Assembly: GCA_016742255.1 (NCBI GenBank)
Contig: JACVCB010000003.1
Coordinates: 124,001-188,000, forward strand
Source: Leptospira sp.
Lineage (GTDB): Bacteria; Spirochaetota; Leptospiria; Leptospirales; Leptospiraceae
Length of the DNA: 64,000 nucleotides
Direction: 5' to 3'
Shown here: positions 48,164 to 56,345 of the stretch, piece after piece
How the letters are laid out: every line of letters starts with the position of its first letter
How positions within the stretch are numbered: position 1 is the stretch's first letter
Made by a program: the position numbers and the translations under genes
The notes under the pieces: model-generated
Told to the model about the DNA's origin: nothing
Database searches by the model: none
What the model saw: the letters and a program-made list of their open reading frames with translations, nothing else

Positions 48164-49855
48164 GTGCGCAAAAATTTACCAGTCACTCAACATGAAGTAG
48201 AATTCCAAGAAGGAACAAAGATAACTTCCAAAACAGATTTAAAAGGAATCATCACCTATGTAAATGAAGACTTCTTGAAGATTAGTGGATATACGCAAGA
48301 AGAACTCATCGGCCAACCTCATAATCTCATTCGACATCCCGATATGCCTGGGGAAGCCTTTCGTGATTTATGGGAGACTGTCAAATCCCAAAACTCATGG
48401 GTAGGACTCGTAAAAAATCGTTGTAAAAATGGAGATTATTACTGGGTTGATGCCAATGTTTCCCCTATTTATGAAGATGGAAAACACATAGGTTATATGT
48501 CGGTTCGCACAAAAGCGACAAAAGAACAAATCCTAAAAGCAGAAGGATTGTACGCAAAGTTAAATCTTGGGCAAAAAAATGAGTCACAACGGTTTGGGAA
48601 TTTGTTTGCCATTTCTACTGAATCAGTTTATTCCATTCAATCTTTCATCAGTTTGGTTTTGTTTGTATTATTTGGTTCTTCCTCTTTTGTAAACATTCCG
48701 TTCCTTCATAATCCTTGGTTTTTTGGGGTAGGAATTCTGATTTTTTCTTTGAGTTTTATATTAGGATATTTTAAAATTCAAAAAAACAAAAATTCTATTT
48801 TTAGAGTAATCGAATATTTGAAAAACTTATATAAAGGTAATTTGAAGTTTGATGTAATTTTAGAAAATGGTGGTGGTTACTCTGAAATACTGTTGCTGAT
48901 CAAAAAAACACAGTTTGAATTCCGAGGAATGATTTCGCAACTCATTGGTAACGCTGAAATCGTAAAAAGCCAAATCAAAGGCCTTACAAAAGCTGTAGAA
49001 CATATTCATGTTGCCTTCCAAGAGTTATCCCTTGCCATGCAATCATTATCTGAATCAAGTAACGTGACAAAAGAGAGTTCCGAAAGTATATTCCTTCAAA
49101 TGGATGCTCTCAACCATTTGATCCAAAGCATTCGATCGGAAGCAATGGCTGTTCAATTTGAATCAACCAATGCACATCATATTGCCATGGAAGGAAAAAA
49201 TCGTTCCGACAAAGCTATGTCCCAATTTTTAAAAGCAAAACATCAGATTTTTAAAACTTCCGAATCGATTAAAGACCTTGGTGAAAAAACAAAAGCCATA
49301 CGAAAGATCACAGAAACAATTGCAGCAATTTCAGAAAAGACAAACTTACTTTCATTAAATGCATCTATCGAATCGGCAAGAGCAGGTGATGCTGGAAAAG
49401 GATTTGCAGTGGTTGCGGGTGAAGTAGGTCTTCTTGCGGAACAATCTAAAAAATCGGCAAAAGAAATCTCTGTATTTATCAATGAGCTTACTTCAAAAAT
49501 TTTGCAAACCGTAACAGATATAGAAGAAGGTTTAAGTGAAGTGGAATTAGGATCAAATGAATTTGAAACCGTGCAATCTGAGATGGTAAAAATTCTAGCC
49601 AACTCTGAAGGCACAAAACTTAGTTCCGAAAAAATCAACGGTTCCACAGAAGGGACACAAGAAAAATCCACTAGTGTTCTTTTTAATATAGAGAAGATAC
49701 AAAACCAATTGACACATACATCTTCCATCGTGGAAGAATTATCAGCTGCTGCTCATGAACAGAAACAAACTGTCGCGGCAATTGAAGAATCAATTTCCAA
49801 TTTAGATAAAGTGGCAGACAGATTGGATTCAGTTGCCTTTCGGTTTAAGTTTTAA
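48164..49855 (+). CDS. Aer-like PAS-domain methyl-accepting chemotaxis protein
   Basis: The gene starts with GTG at 48164; the following residues ([19 protein letters not shown]) match the usual Aer beginning. The 563-residue protein has a PAS domain at 1-120 ([33 protein letters not shown]), two hydrophobic segments at about 160-205, a short linker and a signalling domain from about 330. The receptor hairpin tip [20 protein letters not shown] is intact. Aer proteins sense redox or energy state through FAD in PAS. It is divergent from the phosphatase pair. Confidence 0.93.
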   Translation: MRKNLPVTQHEVEFQEGTKITSKTDLKGIITYVNEDFLKISGYTQEELIGQPHNLIRHPDMPGEAFRDLWETVKSQNSWVGLVKNRCKNGDYYWVDANVSPIYEDGKHIGYMSVRTKATKEQILKAEGLYAKLNLGQKNESQRFGNLFAISTESVYSIQSFISLVLFVLFGSSSFVNIPFLHNPWFFGVGILIFSLSFILGYFKIQKNKNSIFRVIEYLKNLYKGNLKFDVILENGGGYSEILLLIKKTQFEFRGMISQLIGNAEIVKSQIKGLTKAVEHIHVAFQELSLAMQSLSESSNVTKESSESIFLQMDALNHLIQSIRSEAMAVQFESTNAHHIAMEGKNRSDKAMSQFLKAKHQIFKTSESIKDLGEKTKAIRKITETIAAISEKTNLLSLNASIESARAGDAGKGFAVVAGEVGLLAEQSKKSAKEISVFINELTSKILQTVTDIEEGLSEVELGSNEFETVQSEMVKILANSEGTKLSSEKINGSTEGTQEKSTSVLFNIEKIQNQLTHTSSIVEELSAAAHEQKQTVAAIEESISNLDKVADRLDSVAFRFKF

Positions 49856-49885
49856 AAACAAAAAACCCAAAGTTTCCGTTGGGTT
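49856..49885 (-). terminator. rho-independent terminator
   Basis: AACCCAA (49864-49870) pairs with TTGGGTT (49879-49885). On the minus strand a T-rich run follows. It ends the beta-oxidation operon transcript (49964-52995), and the hairpin also lies just behind the chemoreceptor stop. Confidence 0.7.
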
Positions 49886-49963
49886 TAGCGATTCAAAAGA
49901 CTGTTTGAATTAAATCAGAATAGGAGTTAGTTGAATCCTTGCCTTTCTGATCGTTTTATATGT

Positions 49964-50401
49964 TTAGTCTTCTGAGTTCCAACCTACCGAATAAATCACT
50001 GCAGTGGAAATGGTGAATAAGGAATAATACGCCACCCAAACCCAAACGAGCTGAGTTGGGGCAAAGTTTGTGAGAGACAGAGTCCATACCATTGGTGATA
50101 CAAATCCAATGATGGAAACTAAGATTCCCACGAGAAATCCACCCACAAGTCCTTGTGGAAGTGATTCTTTCATCAGTGCATATAAATATCCAAAGGATAG
50201 TGTGAACAATAAATCGCTGAACACAGGTCCAAGCCAAAAAACATCGGTTATGGGAACAAACATCGATTTCAATGTTGGATCAAAGTAGAACTTTGAAAAA
50301 AACACCATCCGAACGGGAATGGATACCGCTTCCCAAAACGAAAAGGCAAGGAGGAACCGGACGAGTATCCGATTCCATTTTTCTGTATTCAGCGAATTCA
50401 C
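49964..50401 (-). CDS. four-span membrane protein of unknown function
   Basis: The 145-residue product has about four hydrophobic helices (LLAFSFWEAVSIPVRMVFF, FSDLLFTLSFGYLYALM, GGFLVGILVSIIGFVSP, AYYSLFTISTAVIYSVG) with few charges. No known family is recognised. It follows the thiolase stop by four bases and is thus the last gene of the beta-oxidation operon, but no functional link is evident. Confidence 0.7.
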   Translation of the reverse strand: MNSLNTEKWNRILVRFLLAFSFWEAVSIPVRMVFFSKFYFDPTLKSMFVPITDVFWLGPVFSDLLFTLSFGYLYALMKESLPQGLVGGFLVGILVSIIGFVSPMVWTLSLTNFAPTQLVWVWVAYYSLFTISTAVIYSVGWNSED

Positions 50402-50405
50402 AAGC

Positions 50406-51671
50406 TTACTTCCCTAAGATGAACACGAAGTTCGTAGTTGCTGATCCACCAATGTTGAGCATAAGACCGTTCTTAGCCCCTTTCACTTGGTAGTCACCTG
50501 CTGTGTTTGTGACTTGTTTGTAAAGGTCGAGCATCATACGAACACCGGACGCACCCACTGGGTGACCCACACCGATGAGTCCACCGGATGGATTGATTGG
50601 TTTTTTACCACCAAAGTCAATGGTTCCTTCTTCGATGGCGATGTGTTCTTTTCCTGGTTCTGAGATTCCAAAAGCGGAAATCGCAGCGTATTCAGAAGAA
50701 GTAAAACAGTCATGTGTTTCAAACACATCAATGTTTTTTACATCTAGGTCCGCACGTTTGTAAGCATCTTTTACTGTTTGGCGAGTCCATGGAAGGATGT
50801 ATTTGTCTCCAACGGATTCTTGTTTTTTTGCTTCAAAAGTAATTGGTGCCACTCGGTGACCCCAACCCTTCACACGAGGGATGTCATCAATTTTACGACC
50901 AGTTTTTTTAGCGTATTCTTTTGTGTAATCTTTAGAAGCTAGGATGGTTACTGCAGCACCGTCTGTTACTTGAGAACAGTCAGTGATACAAAGTCTTCCA
51001 CCCACAGCCATATTATTATCACCACCACGAGCCATCGCATGTTCTTTGTTCATGAACCATGTACGAGTTTGTGCTTTAGGGTTACGTTTTGCATTTGCGT
51101 AATTGATACGTGAAATTTCAGCAAGAGCATCCATAAAACGTTCTTCTTTGAGTTCATAACGTTCGAGGATTACGTCCGCTAGTTTTCCGAAAAGTTTTGG
51201 GAAAGGAAATTGAACGCCTTTTGCTTCTTTTTCGTAATACGCAGCTGTTCCAAGAAAGTCGCCACCTACTGAAGAAGAAACGGTTTTCATCACTTCCACA
51301 CCAAGAACAATCGCTAGATCGTAGTCTTCTGCACGGATGTGTGTGATCGCTGCATCAAGAGCAACTGATCCAGAAGCACAAGCTGCTTCATAACGAGCAC
51401 CAGGAACTCCGAAAAGTGCAGGGTTCACTTCTGTTAAAAAAGCACCCAAGTGGCCTTGGTTGGCATACTGTTCTGCGTCAAAGTTTCCAACAAAAACAGC
51501 CACACGATTTTCTTTGTTCAATCGTTTGATTTCATCATAACTAATGCCAACTTTTTCAAGAGCATCATCTAATACTTCACGCATCATGGACATGAAGGTT
51601 TTTCCTTCTTTTGTCCAGTTTCTTTGGAAGTCGGTTTGTTCCCCGCCTAGTACAAATACTTTTTCACTCAT
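50406..51671 (-). CDS. thiolase-family acetyl-CoA acyltransferase
   Basis: The 421-residue protein has the thiolase nucleophile in [15 protein letters not shown] and the catalytic His in [17 protein letters not shown]. The C-terminal Cys motif CGGG is replaced by [11 protein letters not shown], a feature of the SCP-x/acetyl-CoA acetyltransferase-like subgroup. It probably cleaves 3-ketoacyl-CoA in fatty-acid breakdown. It follows the hydroxyacyl-CoA dehydrogenase gene by 13 bases, giving two consecutive beta-oxidation steps in one unit. Confidence 0.9.
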   Translation of the reverse strand: MSEKVFVLGGEQTDFQRNWTKEGKTFMSMMREVLDDALEKVGISYDEIKRLNKENRVAVFVGNFDAEQYANQGHLGAFLTEVNPALFGVPGARYEAACASGSVALDAAITHIRAEDYDLAIVLGVEVMKTVSSSVGGDFLGTAAYYEKEAKGVQFPFPKLFGKLADVILERYELKEERFMDALAEISRINYANAKRNPKAQTRTWFMNKEHAMARGGDNNMAVGGRLCITDCSQVTDGAAVTILASKDYTKEYAKKTGRKIDDIPRVKGWGHRVAPITFEAKKQESVGDKYILPWTRQTVKDAYKRADLDVKNIDVFETHDCFTSSEYAAISAFGISEPGKEHIAIEEGTIDFGGKKPINPSGGLIGVGHPVGASGVRMMLDLYKQVTNTAGDYQVKGAKNGLMLNIGGSATTNFVFILGK

Positions 51672-51684
51672 ATGATACTCCTAA

Positions 51685-52995
51685 TTAACCTTTGAAAAGA
51701 GACCTTGCGTCTAGTTTCTCGCCAAGTTCGTAGAACTTTTTGCCTTCTTTCGCATCTTTTAAAAGTTTTGGAACTGGTATTTTAGACGTTTCCATCATCT
51801 TGATTGTTTCTTTTGGTCCACCAAGGAAATCAACAAATGCAGATGCAGGAACCCAGTTAAAACCAAAACCCATTGCTCCATCAGTGTTTTCTTTTGTATC
51901 AACGACTTCTCCAACGAGAGAGAGCGAATAACTGATATAACGTGAAATGAAGTAACGTGCGATTTCTGCTTCGAAACCACTAGCTTTTTTAACTACATCC
52001 ATCGCACCTTTGTAATCGGAGTCTTTGATTTTTTGGCGAGCTTCTTTGATAAAAGGAATATCAAATTTTGGGTACGGATCGTACTCACCGGTTTTGATAT
52101 TGTAAACAAACTTCTCACGTTTACCGTCAGCGTGTTTCACAACTTTTGTGAGACCACCACCAGATTTCATACCAAGTTTACCAGCATCGATTAACTTTTG
52201 GAAGTAACCAGGAAGTTTGAATGTTTCGTGTGCTTCGTCTTTTGTATTGTCGTAGATGTTGTCTACAATGGCTTTGTGAACGTCTAGTCCTACGAAGTCA
52301 GCAGTGGCAAGTGGGCCCATCGCACGTCCAGTGTAACCAGACATGATTTCGTCCATAAGTGCGATTCCACCTTTGTCAGCATACTTTTCAGCAAAGTGAG
52401 CCACTTCGTTCATCAACTGAAATCCGATTCGGTTTCCAGCAAATGCAGGAGTGTCGTTTGTATAAACAACCGCACGGCCTAAAACTTTATCTAAGTATTC
52501 ACCTAACGCTTGTGTGACTTTTTTGTCATTTCCAGAGTGAGTGACGAGTTCACAAAGGATCATTTTATAAGGAGGGTTAAAAAAATGCGTTCCGTAGTAG
52601 TGTTTTTGACCATCTTCATCGTACGCTTTTGCCAAACGACCGATAGAAAGACCAGAAGACACAGTGGAAACGATAGTTCCCGGACGGCGCGCTTTTGCGA
52701 TACGAGTGTTGATCGGTTCTTTGACTTCGTAACTTTCCGCCACGAGTTCGAATACCCAATCTGACTCTGCGACTGCTTTTTCCAGATCCGCATCGTAGGA
52801 ACCAGGGATCATCCTAGCGCGAATGGTATCCGTTTTTACGGATGCGACAGCGGCTTCGATACCCTGTTTTGCTTTTTCTACATCTCTAGCGAGCATATGG
52901 ACTTTAGCACCACCGAAGGCAGCAATAACGCCTGCACTTCCAGAACCCATGGCTCCGTTGGCACCTAAAATCGTGACAGTTTTGATTTCTCTCAT
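51685..52995 (-). CDS. 3-hydroxyacyl-CoA dehydrogenase
   Basis: The 436-residue protein starts with a dinucleotide-binding fold ([20 protein letters not shown]). The HADH core follows with [13 protein letters not shown], and the catalytic region [23 protein letters not shown] includes the family Asn and acidic residues. There is no fused crotonase domain, so hydration must be done by a separate enoyl-CoA hydratase. It oxidises 3-hydroxyacyl-CoA with NAD. It heads the operon with the thiolase. Upstream is the GC-rich island. Confidence 0.92.
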   Translation of the reverse strand: MREIKTVTILGANGAMGSGSAGVIAAFGGAKVHMLARDVEKAKQGIEAAVASVKTDTIRARMIPGSYDADLEKAVAESDWVFELVAESYEVKEPINTRIAKARRPGTIVSTVSSGLSIGRLAKAYDEDGQKHYYGTHFFNPPYKMILCELVTHSGNDKKVTQALGEYLDKVLGRAVVYTNDTPAFAGNRIGFQLMNEVAHFAEKYADKGGIALMDEIMSGYTGRAMGPLATADFVGLDVHKAIVDNIYDNTKDEAHETFKLPGYFQKLIDAGKLGMKSGGGLTKVVKHADGKREKFVYNIKTGEYDPYPKFDIPFIKEARQKIKDSDYKGAMDVVKKASGFEAEIARYFISRYISYSLSLVGEVVDTKENTDGAMGFGFNWVPASAFVDFLGGPKETIKMMETSKIPVPKLLKDAKEGKKFYELGEKLDARSLFKG

Positions 52996-53536
52996 GAAGG
53001 AATTTCCGAATCTAATTTTTACTTACCGTTCTAGAAAGGTGAGGTGACAGGAAAATCGTTTTTTTTTGTCAGATTTGTTACAAAAGAGGGGCGGTGGTGG
53101 GTGTGGCGCAGCGTACACTTTCCCCGCCCGATTAGAGGGTGGGGAACTAGACCCGCCACCCAATGTGTCCTCTTTACCACGGCCCTCCGTTTCTCGCACG
53201 CTCATTCCCAAAACCGCCGATTTTCCTTTCCAAAAGTTCGCAGTTGCAACATCGGGCACCCGGGCGGGCTCACTTCGGGGTCCGCATACGCTCCCGTCCT
53301 CATCGGGTGAACCCTCCGAGGACCAAGCCCTACGGATCCCTGGTGCGGGGATGTCTTTCGAGGTCGAAAGAACTGGAACGAGAAATGAACAAGGTTTTGA
53401 GAGTACTGACTTTTTGGTATGGGATGATGTAAAATTCTGATCATCTTGGACATTTCAAACGATTTGAAGAGGGAATAAACTTTGTTAACCGAATAAATGG
53501 TTTGACCTAACTAATGTTTTACTTTCCATTTGTTCA
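52996..53536. other. intergenic region holding a GC-rich island
   Basis: No convincing gene lies in these 541 bases. The first 90 bases are ordinary AT-rich DNA with the upstream signals of the dehydrogenase gene. The middle part (53085-53370) is the GC-rich island described separately. The last 165 bases are again AT-rich and would hold the promoter of the lipoprotein pair. Several 75-125 codon frames cross the island on both strands but show no family, no ribosome site and compositional bias only. Confidence 0.6.
53085..53370. repeat. GC-rich structured island, possible dispersed repeat
   Basis: The base composition changes abruptly from AT-rich to GC-rich at about 53085 and back at about 53350. 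Inside are a hairpin TCCCCGCCC-N7-GGGTGGGGA at 53121-53145 (one G-U pair) and CTTTCGA-GG-TCGAAAG at 53355-53370. No RNase P, tmRNA or SRP core motif was recognised. The sequence looks familiar as a recurring Leptospira intergenic element that yields spurious proline-rich ORFs, but this is a recollection. It may also be a non-coding RNA or a transferred fragment. Confidence 0.4.
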
Positions 53537-54148
53537 ATGAATTGGAAAGTATTAACCCCGCCAAATGTATTCACAATCGTGTCATCATTTTGCTTAGGTA
53601 TTTTTTTAAATTGTGCTGCTTTTGTTCACTATGAGAATCCAAATTTAAAAAATACAAAAACTCCTGAACTTGAAGAAAAAAAATCAGTATTGATCAAATA
53701 TTTTGGAGATTACTACGAAAATGGTAAATTTTCAAAGCACCCACAACACATACCGATTCTAAATGAAAGAATGGTGGATATCGTAAAGGAATCCAACTTG
53801 TTCAAAAATGTAGTCACGAAAGAAAATGAACCTTATGATTATATTATATATGTAGAAACAAATATCAATGAAAAAGGTAGTAAAGTATGGCCAGCCCTTG
53901 CTGGTGCTACATTCCTTGTATTCCCTTTAATCATGGATCAAGATTTTAGTGTAAAGGTTTCATTACTTGATTCCAAACGCAAATTATTAGCTGTTAACGA
54001 AGAGCGAATGAACATGGATGTATTTGTAGGTTGGGTCATTATACCAATTTCACCATTTTTCTTTACTCCTGTTGTTCAAAATAATGCTTATCGAAATGTG
54101 ATATATTCATCACTAAGCCAATGGAAATCTAAAGGAATCATCAAATGA
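53537..54148 (+). CDS. putative lipoprotein, first of a linked pair
   Basis: The 203-residue product has an N-terminal hydrophobic stretch ending in a possible lipobox (CLGIFLNC, Cys27). The mature part has a helix-strand pattern with KESNLFKNVVTKENEPYDYIIYVET, and a hydrophobic Pro-rich section near the C-terminus (VGWVIIPISPFFFTPVV). No named family is recognised. Its stop overlaps the next gene start by four bases (ATGA). The segment SNLFKNVV recurs as YNLFKNIV in the next protein, suggesting related folds. Function unknown; envelope location likely. Confidence 0.75.
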   Translation: MNWKVLTPPNVFTIVSSFCLGIFLNCAAFVHYENPNLKNTKTPELEEKKSVLIKYFGDYYENGKFSKHPQHIPILNERMVDIVKESNLFKNVVTKENEPYDYIIYVETNINEKGSKVWPALAGATFLVFPLIMDQDFSVKVSLLDSKRKLLAVNEERMNMDVFVGWVIIPISPFFFTPVVQNNAYRNVIYSSLSQWKSKGIIK

Positions 54149-54648
54149 ATTTCAAAAATATTTTTAACATGATCGTTTTATTGAGTTTAGTATCCTGCGC
54201 GGAACTTCCACCTTTACAACCAAAGGAACCAAAAAAAAGTTCGGTCAATCTGACTCTCGAGTTAATTGAACCAACTCCTTCGTATGACAATTTTATTCTG
54301 AGTAACAATCAACTAGCGATCCGTACAATCATTCGAAAAGGATTAATCGAATATAATCTTTTTAAAAATATTGTTAACTTTAATGGAGACCTTCAGCTTC
54401 GTGTTTTAAACAACGAAAAAGATGAAAAACAAGAAGGAAGTTTTATTGATGTTCGTCATAAAATTAAATTAACATTTATATTGTTAAAAGAAAATAAAGA
54501 AATTTATAAGAAAGATTTTGAAGCAGACGAAATTGCAACAGGTTCAGAAAAGTTCATTCATGCAGAACGGGTTAGATATGCTTCAGAAAAAGCAGTATAT
54601 CGTTGTCTTGATCAATTTTTAGAGGACATTTCTAAACAAAAACTTTGA
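54145..54648 (+). CDS. putative lipoprotein, second of a linked pair
   Basis: The 167-residue product has a clear lipoprotein signal (IVLLSLVSC, Cys18) followed by a Pro/Lys-rich linker. The domain contains RKGLIEYNLFKNIVNFNGDLQLRVL, then KIKLTFILLKENKEIYKKDFE and an Ala/Arg-rich helix. It shares the NLFKN(V/I)V motif and general layout with the upstream protein. Translational coupling implies they act together, perhaps as an envelope pair. It is followed by the hairpin element and a terminator. Confidence 0.75.
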   Translation: MNFKNIFNMIVLLSLVSCAELPPLQPKEPKKSSVNLTLELIEPTPSYDNFILSNNQLAIRTIIRKGLIEYNLFKNIVNFNGDLQLRVLNNEKDEKQEGSFIDVRHKIKLTFILLKENKEIYKKDFEADEIATGSEKFIHAERVRYASEKAVYRCLDQFLEDISKQKL

Positions 54649-54699
54649 ACTCTTTTTGATATTTCAAAACTTGTTGTGTAAATTAAAAATCGAATCAAA

Positions 54700-54805
54700 G
54701 CGCCAGCGGTAGTAGCGGAAATCCTTTCGCTACTAGCGAAAGATTGGAGCGGATAACGCGGTCGTTTATCGATTGTATCATTGTAATGGAAAGGTTTCGA
54801 GGCGC
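54700..54805. repeat. hairpin element with CTTTCGCTA-C-TAGCGAAAG core
   Basis: A perfect 9-base palindromic stem lies at 54724-54742, followed by GATTGGAGCGGATAACGCG. The segment is bracketed by GCGCC (54700-54704) and GGCGC (54801-54805), which could close a larger structure. It is less AT-rich than the neighbours and has no ORF. The form resembles dispersed hairpin repeats known from Bacteroidetes and Leptospira intergenic regions; only one copy is in the window. Confidence 0.45.
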
Positions 54806-54840
54806 CCAAAAGGAAAAAAAACTCTTTTTGGGCTTTGTTT
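54804..54840 (+). terminator. rho-independent terminator of the lipoprotein pair
   Basis: GCCCAAAA (54804-54811) pairs with TTTTGGGC (54826-54833) and is followed by TTTGTTT. The 14-base loop is A-rich. Polarity fits the plus-strand lipoprotein pair. Confidence 0.7.
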
Positions 54841-54848
54841 AAAACAAG

Positions 54849-55343
54849 TTATTTCATTTTTTCTTGGATTCCTCTTTCCAAAAACTCAGTAAACTCAATT
54901 TGCCTGTTAATGAAAGTTAGGTTGTATCGGCTTTCATAAAACAGAAGTGCACTAGCAAAGAACAAACAAATCCCACCTGATAGAGCAACAACAGTGGGAA
55001 TCCAATTGAGATTTTTGGCAAAAGCAAGTGTAAACGCAAGAGCCAAACTGGAAATGATAAATAAGGATGTTGCCAAGTATAAAAATGCCATCGATCGTTG
55101 GATAAGGACAGCGCGTTTTTTTTGTACAGACAGTTGCTGTCTCATATACACCATTCTTTGTTCATGAAAACTTCGTTTTCCTTCGAGCAAAAGTTCTACT
55201 TCTGATTTCAATAGATTCACCCGATCAAAAATTCTTCCCAGTCGATTCGCTGTAGAAAAAATCAAACTAGCACAAGCTGAAACAAGGACAGCGGGTGTGA
55301 TCATACCAGATAGGATTTCGGAATTGGAAAAAGATTCAAACAT
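54849..55343 (-). CDS. DUF2721 family membrane protein
   Basis: The 164-residue protein matches the DUF2721 layout. The first helix contains ITPAVLVSACASLIFSTANRLGRIFDRV, a charged cytoplasmic segment follows (residues 45-80), and two more helices (LYLATSLFIISSLALAFTLAF and VVALSGGICLFFASALLFY) precede a charged tail. The function of the family is not known. It is a single-gene unit and starts 38 bases downstream of the Dus gene end. Confidence 0.85.
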   Translation of the reverse strand: MFESFSNSEILSGMITPAVLVSACASLIFSTANRLGRIFDRVNLLKSEVELLLEGKRSFHEQRMVYMRQQLSVQKKRAVLIQRSMAFLYLATSLFIISSLALAFTLAFAKNLNWIPTVVALSGGICLFFASALLFYESRYNLTFINRQIEFTEFLERGIQEKMK

Positions 55344-55381
55344 ATTGATAACTTAATACAACATTCGGATGGTTATTTCCA

Positions 55382-56332
55382 TCATTTTCTTTGTGCGAAT
55401 AACTCGGAAAAGTAAGTAGTTTCCAATTCCTTGGGACTGGAAACTTGTTTCACGTATTGGAAGTCAATAATTGCTTCTTCATATTCTCTGGAAAGGTATT
55501 TTAACCATTGTTTGATTCTTCCAGTTTTGCTAATTCCATCAATTCCCGTTTCCATAGATTTCCAATAATTCAATAATAAGTTTTTAATTTCAAACCACTC
55601 GAAACGATTGCATTGGATCCCTTTAATGAGTAAAGCAAGAGCAGGGTTTGCGACAGCACCTCTACCAATCATAATATCCTGACACCCTGATATTTCTTTG
55701 CATCGGATAGCGTCAGATACTGTCCAAATTTCTCCATTGGCAACAACGGGAATTTTTATATGTTCAGTGATTTTAGAAATCCATTCCCAATACGCAGGTG
55801 GTTTGTATCCGTCAACTTTTGTCCTGGCATGCACAACTATTTCTTTTGCTCCACCTTCTTCCAATGCTTTTGCACAAATAAGCGCATGTTCGGTGGTATC
55901 GTAACCCAGTCTCATTTTTGCAGTAACTGGAATTTCTTGTGGTACAACATTTCGAACTGCTTTTACGATCGAATACATTAGGTTTGGTTCTTTGAGTAAA
56001 GCGGCTCCTCCTCGGTTTCGATTTACCGTTGGGGCAGGACAACCAAAATTGATATCGATACCATAAGCTCCAAGTGATGCCACCTTACTAGCGTTTTCCG
56101 CCATACAATTGATATCAGAACCTAATAATTGTACCTTAACAGGGATTCCTGATTTTGTACGTGAATTTTGGTAAAGTTCTGGAACATAACGATAAAACCG
56201 ATGAGAAGGAAGTAGGGTATCGTTTACTCGTATAAATTCGCTGACACATTCGTCATATCCGCCTACGCGTGTTAATGTATCACGTAAACGAAAATCAAGA
56301 AGTCCTTCCATTGGAGCAAGTAGAATACGCAA
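55382..56332 (-). CDS. tRNA-dihydrouridine synthase
   Basis: The 316-residue TIM-barrel flavoenzyme shows the Dus motifs: LLAPMEGLLDFRLRDTL at the N-terminus, the catalytic Cys in DINFGCPAPTVNRNRGGAALL, VTAKMRLGYD, HARTKVDGY and VVANGEIWTV, and the FMN-binding IMIGRGAVANPAL. It reduces uridine to dihydrouridine in tRNA. The sequence is nearest DusC-type enzymes by pattern, but the subtype cannot be fixed. It starts 13 bases after the TPP enzyme gene stop. Confidence 0.93.
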   Translation of the reverse strand: MRILLAPMEGLLDFRLRDTLTRVGGYDECVSEFIRVNDTLLPSHRFYRYVPELYQNSRTKSGIPVKVQLLGSDINCMAENASKVASLGAYGIDINFGCPAPTVNRNRGGAALLKEPNLMYSIVKAVRNVVPQEIPVTAKMRLGYDTTEHALICAKALEEGGAKEIVVHARTKVDGYKPPAYWEWISKITEHIKIPVVANGEIWTVSDAIRCKEISGCQDIMIGRGAVANPALALLIKGIQCNRFEWFEIKNLLLNYWKSMETGIDGISKTGRIKQWLKYLSREYEEAIIDFQYVKQVSSPKELETTYFSELFAQRK

Positions 56333-56345
56333 AAGAAAAAAGATC

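Noticed and set aside
53085..53370. RNase P, tmRNA or SRP RNA in the GC-rich island
   Set aside because: None of the core motifs of these RNAs was seen, such as the RNase P GAGGAAAGUCC-type segment.
53044..53440. Several frames of 75-125 codons across the GC-rich island
   Set aside because: They are produced by GC-rich composition on both strands, have no ribosome site, and change register with the hairpins; a repeat or RNA is more likely than protein.
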